Origin: Pararhodobacter sp.
GTDB lineage: Bacteria > Pseudomonadota > Alphaproteobacteria > Rhodobacterales > Rhodobacteraceae
Direction: 5' to 3'
Assembly: GCA_020832665.1 (NCBI GenBank)
Contig: JAFIEG010000005.1
Span: 1 to 64,000 of the forward strand
Length of the DNA stretch: 64,000 nucleotides
Shown here one piece after another: positions 44,102 through 53,563 of this stretch (within the stretch, counting starts at the first letter, position 1; every line of letters begins with the position of its first letter). The notes under the pieces are model-generated. The model saw only the letters and a program-made list of their open reading frames with translations, did not search any database and was not told the DNA's origin. Both the position numbers and the translations under genes were made by a program.

Positions 44102-44268
44102 TGCTGCTCCTCTCGCATTCCAGGCGGCGGCGACGCCGCGTCAGGACCATGCACTTCTTACGCGCGCAGCGGCTTCAAGGCAATGCTGCGCCGCCGCAAA
44201 CGGCGCGACGAAGCAGGGCGGGCAGGGGCGTTGCCAAAGCCGGCAGGATGTGACCTGCAGGAGGGGCA

Positions 44269-44459
44269 TGATACCAATTTCCCGTTTGACCGGTTCCGAT
44301 GCCATGGCAGCGTTGCCCGCCCGCCCGGCCGGCACGGGAAGCGCCCGCAAGCCGCGCTCCCACCCATCCACCCGCACGGCTTGCGGGCGTTTTTTTTGCC
44401 CATCTCGGGCAGTCGCTGCCGGTGTTTCAGGCGAAGCAATCAACCGAATCCGGCATGAC
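44269..44459. repeat. inverted-repeat element, copy A
   Basis: Left arm TGATACCAATTTCCCGTTTG ACCGG (44269-44293, written with a break) and right arm CAATCAACCGAATCCGGCATGA (44437-44459, split at 44456) are imperfect reverse complements. Closely similar arms flank a shorter 86-nt element at 58967-59052. The interior of this copy holds a strong intrinsic terminator. It is MITE-like in outline but encodes nothing; no target-site duplication was seen. Confidence 0.5.
44342..44397 (+). terminator. strong orphan intrinsic terminator
   Basis: A perfect 13-bp stem, CGCCCGCAAGCCG (44342-44354) with CGGCTTGCGGGCG (44377-44389), 22-nt loop, then T8. It works on the plus strand, but both neighbouring genes are on the minus strand, so no annotated transcript ends here. 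It may mark the 3' end of a small RNA from 44102-44397. Confidence 0.8.
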
Positions 44460-44869
44460 TTGCCGTTGAAGGTGTCGCCAGGAAATGGCGTGCGGAAACC
44501 CGTCGCCATTGGATTTGTGGGGGCCCAGCGCAAGCATGCCTTGCAGCCCGCCCGATACAGGCGGGTGGGGATGTGTCGGCGGCATTGGCGGGAACGCGGC
44601 CATGGAGCAGGCCGGCCCTCTGTCACCCGGCTGCTGACCGGCGCCATTAATCCGTCGATGAAACCGAAAGGTCGGGGCCTTTTACCCACCAACGAAACAC
44701 ACAGGCCGGGGCCAGTTGCCCGCTAATGAAGCGCCCATGCCGGTGTCAGTTTCCGGTCAGATTCTTGAACAAGGGCAAAGACTTCCTGACCAGGCGTCGG
44801 GGCCGCGCCGCAGCCATCCGGACCCCTGCACCGCCCCCTGAAAGCCCCCTCGGACCCGGCGCCGGTGTG
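44460..44869. other. gene-free stretch between the element and the EAL gene
   Basis: No credible ORF on either strand. There is a small inverted repeat GCCCGCC/GGCGGGT near 44549-44567 and GGCCGGGGCC-like palindromes near 44710. With the part upstream it makes a 768-nt region without a recognisable gene. Confidence 0.4.
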
Positions 44870-45721
44870 TCAGGCGTATTTCGCCAGCGGGGATTGCTGC
44901 CAGGGTGCTTCCGTGGTGGGCACCCCGAAAAGATAACCTTGCAGGCAATCGACCCCGATATCGATCAGATAGCGGGCGTCTTCGGCCGTCTCGACCGATT
45001 CAGCGACGGTGAACATGTCGAACTGGCGCCCGATTGTGACCAGTGCCTGGGCCAGCACCTGGTCGTCGGGGCTGTTACTGATGCCGCGGATGAACTGGCC
45101 GTCGATCTTGACGATGTCGAAATAGAAATCCTTCAGATAGCGAAAGGCGGTGTAGCCGGCGCCGAAGTCGTCGAGCGCGAAACAGATGCCGCGTGCCTGC
45201 ATGTCGGCCATGAAGACGGTCACCAGATCGGGCATCAACATCGCCGAATGTTCGGTGATCTCGAGAATCAGCCGCTCGGCGATGGTGGCATCGCCGCGCA
45301 ACCCGCGCTCCAGCGTGGCCAGCCATGTCGGATAGCCGATCGAGCGTGCCGACATGTTCACCGCCAGCCGCAGGCCGGGCTCGCGCGCCAGCGCGACCAG
45401 CCCCAGTTCGAGCGCCATGCAGTCGATCCGCCGGCCGAGCTCGCTGGTTTCGACGGCATCGATGAAATCGCGTGCCGGCAGCACGCGGCCCTGATCGTCG
45501 ATAATGCGGATCAGCCCCTCGTAGTAAGCCACGCGGTTGGTCATGCGCGATTGTACGACCGGCTGATAGGCCAGCAGCGCGCGCCGTTCGTCGAGTGCTG
45601 CACGCACCAGTTCGGCGGTTTCGTGCCGTCGCATATCCATGGCTGCGGCGAAGGGGCTTTCCAACCCCGGCTCGGGCAGGATGACGGGGGTGGATTGGCT
45701 CGGTCGGTAGGTTGCGTGCAT
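44870..45721 (-). CDS. EAL-domain cyclic-di-GMP phosphodiesterase
   Basis: A 283 aa stand-alone EAL protein predicted to hydrolyse c-di-GMP. The signature is YYEGLIRI (EGL at 68-70 in place of EAL). The metal and catalytic residues look intact: VNMSARS (Asn122), LILEITEHS (Glu154), FALDDFGAGYTAFRYLKDFY (Asp184/185), VKIDGQFIRG (Lys) and VAESVETAEDA. No sensor domain or membrane segment; the first 35 residues are polar. The ATG at 45721 is chosen; 34 extra residues from 45823 lack similarity. Divergent from argH. Activity is therefore probable. Confidence 0.88.
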   Translation of the reverse strand: MHATYRPSQSTPVILPEPGLESPFAAAMDMRRHETAELVRAALDERRALLAYQPVVQSRMTNRVAYYEGLIRIIDDQGRVLPARDFIDAVETSELGRRIDCMALELGLVALAREPGLRLAVNMSARSIGYPTWLATLERGLRGDATIAERLILEITEHSAMLMPDLVTVFMADMQARGICFALDDFGAGYTAFRYLKDFYFDIVKIDGQFIRGISNSPDDQVLAQALVTIGRQFDMFTVAESVETAEDARYLIDIGVDCLQGYLFGVPTTEAPWQQSPLAKYA

Positions 45722-45885
45722 GGGCTGATTCCACTGTGCTTTCGCCCAATCTGCCCGGTAAGGATTAACAGCCGGTGAAGAGATGGACGCATCCGCCACC
45801 GCTCGGCGTCGATTGCGCGGCATTGCCCCAGCGCGTATAGGGGCCTCAGCCGGGCTGAATGGCGGCGAAGCGGCAGGAGAGCGGG

Positions 45886-47270
<1,385 letters not shown>

Positions 47271-47274
<4 letters not shown>

Positions 47275-47396
47275 CACACGCGCTGAAGAGAGCCGCGCTC
47301 GTACTGGGCGCCCTGGCGCTGCTGGCCGCCTGCGGGGCGGCGGGTGCGCCCTCGGTGGATGGTGGGGTGGATCTGAGCGAATTCTGGCGGCGCTGA
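47271..47396 (+). CDS. lptM: LptM/YifL-like mini-lipoprotein
   Basis: 41 aa: signal [20 protein letters not shown] with Cys21 as lipidation site, then [20 protein letters not shown]. The short CGxxGxP start of the mature part and its place in front of lysA match the LptM (YifL) type, which in E. coli assists oxidative maturation of the LptD/E translocon. The usual basic CGLKGPL is not exact, so the assignment is tentative. ATGA overlap with argH. Confidence 0.6.
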
Positions 47397-47399
47397 GCA

Positions 47400-47741
47400 A
47401 TGCCCCCCATTCGCATGTTGTGGCTGGCGCTGGCCATCTGGGGCACGCTGCACCCGATGTACTGGTTCGTCACCTGGTTCATGGCCAATGAATGGTCGAT
47501 CCTGGCCATGGTCGATGCCTGGCACGCCAATGCCGCCACCTCGGGGCTGGTGTGGGATCTGACGGTGGCGGCGGTGGTGCTGACGGTGTGGGTGCTGACG
47601 GAAAGCATCCGCACGGGCAATCTCCGGGGGCTGTGGGCGATACCTGCGACCTTCTGCATCGGGGTCAGCTGCGGGCTGCCGCTGTATTTGTTCCTGCGTG
47701 GCGAAGCTGCGGCGCAATGTCGAATTTCTGAAAGCGCGTAA
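47400..47741 (+). CDS. DUF2834-type membrane protein
   Basis: A 113 aa protein with three membrane helices (about 4-22, 50-70 and 78-100). MLWLALAIWGTLHPMYWFVT and SGLVWDLTVAAVVLTVWVLT with conserved Trp and Asp are typical of DUF2834. Function unknown. It starts 3 nt after the lipoprotein stop; lysA follows, so argH, this gene and lysA form one operon. Confidence 0.8.
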   Translation: MPPIRMLWLALAIWGTLHPMYWFVTWFMANEWSILAMVDAWHANAATSGLVWDLTVAAVVLTVWVLTESIRTGNLRGLWAIPATFCIGVSCGLPLYLFLRGEAAAQCRISESA

Positions 47742-47761
47742 ACCGCGCTGCGAGGGGCTTG

Positions 47762-49081
47762 GTGGACCATTTTCTATACAAGAACAAGCAACTGCATGCC
47801 GAGGATGTCGATATCCGCGATATCGCCGAAACGCTCGGAACGCCGTTTTATTGCTATTCCGCGGCCACGCTGACCCGCCATTACCAGCTCTTCACCCAGG
47901 CGCTGGAGCCGCTGCCGCATCTGGTCTGCTTTGCGGTCAAGGCCAATTCCAACATCGCCGTGCTCAAGCTGCTGGGCGATCTCGGCGCGGGAATGGATGT
48001 GGTTTCGGCCGGCGAGTATCTGCGCGCCCGCGCCGCCGGCGTGCCGGGCGAGAAGATCGTCTTTTCCGGGGTCGGCAAGACCGTGGAGGAGATGCGCATC
48101 GCGCTGGGCGGCGGCATCCGACAGTTCAATGTCGAATCCGAGCCCGAGCTGGAGGCGCTGTCGCTGGTGGCCTCGGAAATGGGCATCGAGGCGCCCTTCG
48201 CGCTGCGCGTCAATCCCGATATCGACGCGCGCACCCATGACAAGATCTCGACCGGGCGCAAGGAAGACAAGTTCGGCCTGCCCATCGAGCGCGCGCGCGA
48301 CATCTATGCCCGCGCTGCGCAGATGCCGGGGCTGCGTATTGTGGGCGTGGACATGCATATCGGCAGCCAACTCACCGATCTGGCGCCCTTCGAGGCGGCC
48401 TATACCAAGCTGGCCGAACTCACCCGCCAGCTGCGCGAGGACGGCCACACCATCGAGCGGCTGGATCTGGGCGGGGGCCTTGGCATTCCCTACACCCGCT
48501 CGAACGAAACCCCGCCGCTGCCCTCGGATTACGGGGCCATGGTCAGGCGCGTGTTGGGCGATCTGGGATGCGAGATCGAGATCGAGCCGGGGCGGCTGAT
48601 TGCGGGCAATGCCGGTATCCTTGTCTCCAGCGTTATCTGGCGCAAGAGCGGCGGCGCACGCGAATTCCTGATCATCGACGCGGCGATGAACGATCTTCTG
48701 CGCCCGGCGATGTATGACGCGCATCACGATATCATCCCCGTTGTAGAGCCCGCGCCGGGCGAGCCGGCGGTGGCGGTCGATATCGTCGGCCCCGTCTGCG
48801 AGAGCGGCGACACTTTCGCGCGCCAGCGCGCCATGCCACTTTTACAATCGGGCGATCTGGTCGCCTTTCGCTCGGCCGGGGCCTATGGCGCGGTGATGGC
48901 CTCGGAATACAATTCGCGCCCGCTGATTCCCGAAGTGCTGGTAAAGAACGATCAATTCGCGGTTATTCGCCGCCGGCCGAGCTATGACGAGATGCTTGCC
49001 CGCGATAGCCTGCCGGCATGGATGCAGCCGCCAGCAGGCGAAGAACCGGAAACCGGGCAGGCGCAGGTGACAGAAGGCTGA
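47762..49081 (+). CDS. lysA: diaminopimelate decarboxylase
   Basis: PLP enzyme (439 aa) converting meso-DAP to lysine. The start is a GTG giving MDHFLYKNKQLHAEDVDI, the usual N-terminus; a TTG one codon earlier is too close to the GAGGGG ribosome site. Lys60 in CFAVKANSN is the PLP Schiff-base residue, GGGLGIPY the phosphate loop, and PVCESGDTFARQR carries the active-site Cys from the partner subunit. It consumes meso-DAP, the precursor that also feeds peptidoglycan cross-linking. Confidence 0.95.
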   Translation: MDHFLYKNKQLHAEDVDIRDIAETLGTPFYCYSAATLTRHYQLFTQALEPLPHLVCFAVKANSNIAVLKLLGDLGAGMDVVSAGEYLRARAAGVPGEKIVFSGVGKTVEEMRIALGGGIRQFNVESEPELEALSLVASEMGIEAPFALRVNPDIDARTHDKISTGRKEDKFGLPIERARDIYARAAQMPGLRIVGVDMHIGSQLTDLAPFEAAYTKLAELTRQLREDGHTIERLDLGGGLGIPYTRSNETPPLPSDYGAMVRRVLGDLGCEIEIEPGRLIAGNAGILVSSVIWRKSGGAREFLIIDAAMNDLLRPAMYDAHHDIIPVVEPAPGEPAVAVDIVGPVCESGDTFARQRAMPLLQSGDLVAFRSAGAYGAVMASEYNSRPLIPEVLVKNDQFAVIRRRPSYDEMLARDSLPAWMQPPAGEEPETGQAQVTEG

Positions 49082-49100
49082 AGGAAAAGGTGCGCCCCGC

Positions 49101-51563
49101 ATGATACGCCGCAAGGCCCCCGACCCGCACGCGCCCTGTGCCCGCGCCTTGGCGCTGACGCGCGCGGCGATGGTGGCCGAGCGCGCGGCGCGGGCCTTCT
49201 GGCTGCCTGCTTCCATGGCGCTGATCGCTGTTGCGGCGATGCGCTTTGATCTTTTCGCCCATATCTCACCGCTTTGGGGCTTCTGGCTGGGGGCGGGCTT
49301 TGCGCTGGTGTTTCTGGTTGCGCTTGGCGTCGGGCTGTGGCGCTTTCACTGGCCCTCGCGCGCCGAGGCGGTGGCGCGGCTTGACCTCACCTTGCCGGGC
49401 AGGCCACTGGCGGCGCTGGCCGATGCCCAGGCGATCGGTGCGCAGGATTCCGAATCGGTGGCGCTGTGGCAGGCGCATCGCGCGCGCATGGCTGCCGCCG
49501 CTGCCAGTGCGCGCCCGGTGCCGCCCGCCCCGCGCCTGGCAAGGCGCGACCCTTACGCGCTCAGGCTGATCGCGCTCACCGCCGTGGCGCTGGCGCTTCT
49601 GTTCGGCGCGCCGCAGCGCGTGGGCGAACTGCCCGGCATGCCTTCTCCGGCCGGCGCGGCGATCTCGCCGGTCTGGGAGGGTTGGATCACCCCGCCCGCC
49701 TACACCGGCCGCCCGGCGCTCTATCTCAACGAGATCCGCCAGAACGATTTCGACGTGCCGCAGGGCTCGCGCGTGGTGCTGCGCTTCTACGGCCCGCCCG
49801 GCGCGCATCATCTGGGCCAGACCATCGCCGAAGAGGTCAGCACAGAAGAGGAAAGCCAGACCCTGGAGTTCGCCGCCATGCAATCGGGGCGGCTGTCGAT
49901 CATCGGCCCGTCGAGCCGCAGCTGGTTCGTGCAGGTGCTGCCCGACGAGGCGCCGCGCATACGCTTTGACGGGCAGATGCGGCGCGGGCGCGGTGGGGTG
50001 ATGGAACAGCCCTTCCTGGCTGAGGATGATTACGGCGTCACCGGCGGCACCGCTACCATCGAGCTGAATCTTGCCGCCGTCGAGCGCCGCCACGGGCTGG
50101 CGCGCGAGCCCGAGCCGCGCGAGGCGCTGGAACTGGATTTGCCGCTGCCCATGACCGCCTCGCGCGCGCGCTTCTCCGATGTGCTGCGCGAGGATCTGTC
50201 GGAACATCCCTGGGCGCATCTGCCGGTGCGAATTTCGTTGAGCGTGCGCGACGCGGCGGGGCAGGAAGGCCAAGGCGGCGAGCGCCGCGAGGTGCTGCCG
50301 GCGCGGCGCTTCTTCGAGCCCGGCGCCATGGCCGTGGCCGAGCTGCGCCGCGACCTGTTGTGGCACCGCGACAATGCCCGCCGCGCCGCGCGGCTGATGC
50401 GGGCCATGCTGCACCGCCCCGATGGCGCCTTTCGCGATGAAGAGATCCCCGAGCGGCTGCGCGGTGCGGTTGATTTCATCGAGGCGCGGCTGGAAAACGG
50501 GCGCTGGGACGGGGCGGCGCGCGACGAGGTTGCCAACGAGATGTGGGATCTGGCGCTCCTGATGGAAGAGGGCGAGCTGGCCAATGCCCGCGAGCGGCTG
50601 CGCCGCGCCCGAGAGCGGCTGGAGCAAGCCATGCGCGACGGCGCCAGCGACGACGAGATCGCCGAGCTGATGGACGAGCTGCGCGAGGCCACGCGCGACT
50701 ACATGCGCATGCTCGCCGAGCAGCCGCGCGAGCGCGGCGAGGCCGGCGGGGGCGAATCGCTCGACATCACCGGCGATCAGATCCGCGAGTTGATGGACCG
50801 CATCCAGGAGTTGATGGAAGAGGGCCGCATGGACGAGGCGGCCGAGCTGATGGCACGGCTGCAGGAGCTTCTGGAGAACCTTCAGGTCACCGAGGGCGAG
50901 GGCGGCGAGCCGATGCCGGGCTCTGAGGCAATGGAGGGGCTGGGCGACACCCTGAGCGATCAGCAGGGTCTGGCCGACGAGACATTCCGCGAGTTGCAGC
51001 AGCAGTTCGGCGGGCGCGGCCTGCCGGCGCCGGGGGACGAGCCCGGCGAGGGCGAGGGCGAGGGTCGCCTCGACGGGCTGGCCGAGCGCCAGGAGGCGCT
51101 GCGCGAGCGGCTGCGCGAGCAGCAGTTGCAGGCCCTGCCCGGCGAGGGCACGCCCGAGGGCGACGCCGCGCTGGACGCGCTGGAAGAGGCCGAGCGTGCC
51201 ATGGACGAGGCCGCTCGGGCGCTGCGCGATGGCGATGCGCGCGACGCGCTCGAGCGCCAGGCCGAGGCGCTGGAGCAGCTGCGCGAGGGTTTGCGGCAGA
51301 TGAATGACGCCATGCGAGCCGATCGCGACGAACGCGCCGGCGAGCGTGACCGCGCCGAGGGCGAGGGCACAGGCCGTGACCCGCTGGGCCGCGACCGGCG
51401 CGGCGAGGCCGATACCGGCGGCGATCTGGGCGCGCTCGAGCATGGCGGCGACCCGCGCGCGCGCGCCCGCGAATTGATGGACGAGATCCGCCGGCGCTCG
51501 GGCGAGCTGGAGCGGCCCGAGGATGAGCGCGACTATCTCAACCGCCTGATCGAGCGTTTCTGA
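49101..51563 (+). CDS. TIGR02302/DUF4175-family large membrane protein
   Basis: An 820 aa protein. Two N-terminal membrane helices (about 33-80) and a third near 155-172 anchor a periplasmic beta-rich region (VWEGWITPPAYTGRPALYLN, which resembles similar blocks in von Willebrand-type membrane proteins). From residue 430 the sequence is long, helical and strongly acidic (LMEEGELANARERLRRARER; EELMDRIQELMEEGRMDEAA-like repeats), likely coiled coil. Family function is unknown; in Rhodobacterales it usually sits beside lysA, as here (19 nt gap). Confidence 0.88.
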   Translation: MIRRKAPDPHAPCARALALTRAAMVAERAARAFWLPASMALIAVAAMRFDLFAHISPLWGFWLGAGFALVFLVALGVGLWRFHWPSRAEAVARLDLTLPGRPLAALADAQAIGAQDSESVALWQAHRARMAAAAASARPVPPAPRLARRDPYALRLIALTAVALALLFGAPQRVGELPGMPSPAGAAISPVWEGWITPPAYTGRPALYLNEIRQNDFDVPQGSRVVLRFYGPPGAHHLGQTIAEEVSTEEESQTLEFAAMQSGRLSIIGPSSRSWFVQVLPDEAPRIRFDGQMRRGRGGVMEQPFLAEDDYGVTGGTATIELNLAAVERRHGLAREPEPREALELDLPLPMTASRARFSDVLREDLSEHPWAHLPVRISLSVRDAAGQEGQGGERREVLPARRFFEPGAMAVAELRRDLLWHRDNARRAARLMRAMLHRPDGAFRDEEIPERLRGAVDFIEARLENGRWDGAARDEVANEMWDLALLMEEGELANARERLRRARERLEQAMRDGASDDEIAELMDELREATRDYMRMLAEQPRERGEAGGGESLDITGDQIRELMDRIQELMEEGRMDEAAELMARLQELLENLQVTEGEGGEPMPGSEAMEGLGDTLSDQQGLADETFRELQQQFGGRGLPAPGDEPGEGEGEGRLDGLAERQEALRERLREQQLQALPGEGTPEGDAALDALEEAERAMDEAARALRDGDARDALERQAEALEQLREGLRQMNDAMRADRDERAGERDRAEGEGTGRDPLGRDRRGEADTGGDLGALEHGGDPRARARELMDEIRRRSGELERPEDERDYLNRLIERF

Positions 51564-51590
51564 GCGGCGGCTGGTTTGCGGTGCGGGGCA

Positions 51591-51719
51591 GGGGGCGCTG
51601 CCCCCTCTTGGCCTGCGGCCAATTGATCGGGCTCCGCCCGTTCCTTCGCTGAAATCGTTCCACTGGAACGATTTCCGGGCTCTCGGAACCCCCGGCGTAT
51701 TTGATGCAAGATGAAGGGG
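51591..51719 (+). repeat. dispersed 3'-end repeat, copy 5
   Basis: GGGGGCGCTGCCCCC hairpin, then an inner inverted repeat (GAAATCGTTCCA / TGGAACGATTTC), then CCCCCGGCGTATTTGATGCAAGATGAAG over 51689-51716. It lies between the DUF4175 gene and the glycine riboswitch. Confidence 0.8.
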
Positions 51720-51729
51720 TGCTTGGCTC

Positions 51730-51759
51730 TTGCCCTATGTGCCGGCGGGTTGCTATGCA
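51730..51759 (+). promoter_or_regulatory. probable gcv promoter
   Basis: TTGCCC (51730-51735), an 18-nt spacer and TATGCA (51754-51759). Transcription would begin near 51766, exactly where the riboswitch starts. Confidence 0.5.
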
Positions 51760-51765
51760 TGCGGG

Positions 51766-51950
51766 GTCGGATACGGGAGAATCCGGCGCGCCCGCTCGGG
51801 CCGCGCCGGTGCCGAAGGAGCAACCGCCCCGGTAAACTCTCAGGCGCAAGGGACCGTATTCGCGCTGAAACTCTGGAGAGTGGCGCCACTGAGCGCCCGC
51901 CGAAGGGATAGCGATCTCAGGCGCCCGTTACGGGCAGGGACAGAGGGGGC
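51766..51950 (+). promoter_or_regulatory. tandem glycine riboswitch upstream of gcvTHP
   Basis: Two glycine aptamers in series. Aptamer 1 has GGGAGA, GCCGAAGGAGCAACCGCCCC and AAACTCTCAGGC followed by GGGACCG (to about 51856). Aptamer 2 has CTCTGGAGAG, GCCCGCCGAAGGGA, ATCTCAGGC and closes with GGGACAGAGGGG. These are the classic conserved blocks of the family. It should switch on the glycine cleavage operon when glycine is abundant. The expression platform in the 68 nt before gcvT is not obvious. Confidence 0.93.
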
Positions 51951-52018
51951 ACGGGCCGGCACTTATGTGCCGGGCAGGTGCCGGGCTGACCGGCTTGAGC
52001 AAGGAAAGGCGGCCGGCG

Positions 52019-53125
52019 ATGGATGATCTCCTGCGAACTCCGCTTCATGATCTGCATCTCGAACTGGGGGCGAGGATGGTGCCCTTTGCCGGCTATGCCA
52101 TGCCGGTGCAGTATCGCGAGGGTGTGCTGGCCGAGCATCGGCACTGCCGCGCGCAGGCCGCGCTTTTCGATGTCAGCCATATGGGGCAGGTGATTCTGGG
52201 CGGGCGCAGCGCGGCGCAGGCGCTGGAGGCGCTGGTGCCGGTGGATGTGCAAGGCCTGGCCGAGCGCCGCCAGCGTTATGGTTTCTTCACCAATGAGAGC
52301 GGCGGGATCGAGGATGATCTGATGATCGCCAATCGTGGCGATCATCTGTTTCTGGTGGTCAATGCCGCGCGCAAGGCGGCCGATCTGGCATTGCTGGAGG
52401 GCGCCATGGCCGGGGTCGAGGCGGTGACCGACCGCGCGCTTCTGGCCCTGCAGGGGCCGGGCGCCGAGGCGGCGCTGGCGGCGCTGGTTCCGAGCGCGGC
52501 GGCGATGCGCTTCATGGATGTGGCGGTGCTGGACTGGCAGGGCGCGGCGCTTTGGGTCAGCCGCTCGGGCTATACCGGCGAGGATGGTTACGAGATCTCG
52601 CTGCCCGAGGCGCGCGCCGTGGATTTCGCGCGCGTGCTGCTGGCGCAGCCCGGCGTGGCGCCGGCGGGGTTGGGCGCGCGCGACAGTTTGCGGCTGGAGG
52701 CGGGTTTGTGCCTTTATGGCCATGACATCGATGCCGAGACGAGCCCGGTCGAGGCCGGTCTGGGCTGGGCAATCCAGAAGGTGCGCCGCCTGGGCGGGGC
52801 GCGCGAGGGCGGCTTTCCTGGCGCCGGGCGCATTCTTGAAGAGCTGGTCAAGGGCCCGGCGCGGCGGCGCGTCGGGCTGCGCCCCGAAGGGCGCGCGCCG
52901 ATGCGCGAGGGGGTGGCGCTTTTCGCCGGCGAGGATGAGGTCGAGCCGGTGGGCCGCGTCACCTCGGGCGGGTTCGGCCCCTCGCTGGAGGCGCCAATCG
53001 CCATGGGCTATCTGCCCGCCGCCCTGGCCGAGCCGGGCACGCCGGTTTGGGGCGATGTGCGCGGCCGGCGCCTGCCCGCGCGCGTGGCGGGCTTACCCTT
53101 TCATTCCGTGAACTACCGCAAATGA
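52019..53125 (+). CDS. gcvT: aminomethyltransferase (glycine cleavage T protein)
   Basis: Transfers the methylene group from the H-protein aminomethyl-lipoyl arm to tetrahydrofolate, releasing ammonia. The 368 aa protein starts MDDLLRTPLHDLHLELGARM. DVSHMGQVILGG and the folate site YTGEDGYEISLP are present, with ARDSLRLEAGLCLYGHDID the family signature. The ATG at 52019 is chosen; an upstream in-frame start (51965) lies in the riboswitch leader. First gene of gcvTHP. Confidence 0.95.
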   Translation: MDDLLRTPLHDLHLELGARMVPFAGYAMPVQYREGVLAEHRHCRAQAALFDVSHMGQVILGGRSAAQALEALVPVDVQGLAERRQRYGFFTNESGGIEDDLMIANRGDHLFLVVNAARKAADLALLEGAMAGVEAVTDRALLALQGPGAEAALAALVPSAAAMRFMDVAVLDWQGAALWVSRSGYTGEDGYEISLPEARAVDFARVLLAQPGVAPAGLGARDSLRLEAGLCLYGHDIDAETSPVEAGLGWAIQKVRRLGGAREGGFPGAGRILEELVKGPARRRVGLRPEGRAPMREGVALFAGEDEVEPVGRVTSGGFGPSLEAPIAMGYLPAALAEPGTPVWGDVRGRRLPARVAGLPFHSVNYRK

Positions 53126-53134
53126 GGCAAAGCG

Positions 53135-53494
53135 ATGAAATTCACCGAAGAGCATGAATGGCTGCGCGCCGAGGGCGAGCTGGTTGTCGTCGGCATCACC
53201 GAACATGCTGCCGAGCAGCTGGGCGATGTGGTCTTTGTCGAGCTGCCCGAGCCCGAAACAATGGTGGCAAGGGGCGACGAGGTCTGCGTGATCGAGAGCG
53301 TCAAGGCCGCCTCGGACATTCTGGCGCCGCTCGATGGCGAGATCGTCGAGGTCAATGCCGCGCTGATCGAAAACCCGGCGCTGGTCAATGAGGACCCGCT
53401 GGGCGATGGCTGGTTCTTCAAGATGCGGATCGCCGAACTTGGACTTCTCGAGGAATACATGTCCGAGGACGAATACAAGGATTTCATCGAGTGA
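53135..53494 (+). CDS. gcvH: glycine cleavage H protein
   Basis: Lipoyl carrier (119 aa) shuttling the aminomethyl group between P and T proteins. Lys57 in CVIESVKAASDILAP is the lipoylation site. KFTEEHEWLRAEGELVVVGI and NEDPLGDGWFFKM are typical ends of the hybrid fold. Nine nt behind gcvT, under the same riboswitch. Confidence 0.97.
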   Translation: MKFTEEHEWLRAEGELVVVGITEHAAEQLGDVVFVELPEPETMVARGDEVCVIESVKAASDILAPLDGEIVEVNAALIENPALVNEDPLGDGWFFKMRIAELGLLEEYMSEDEYKDFIE

Positions 53495-53563
53495 GGGCGG
53501 CGGCGGGGTGAACCCCGCCTTGCCTGCACCCCCCGGCCTTGCTTCCCAAACGGACCCGGAGCC

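Noticed and set aside
44268-44440. Plus-strand ORF starting MIPISRLTGSDAMAALP after AGGAGG
   Set aside because: The ribosome site is only 3 nt from the ATG and the frame reads straight through a strong terminator and the repeat element; probably chance.
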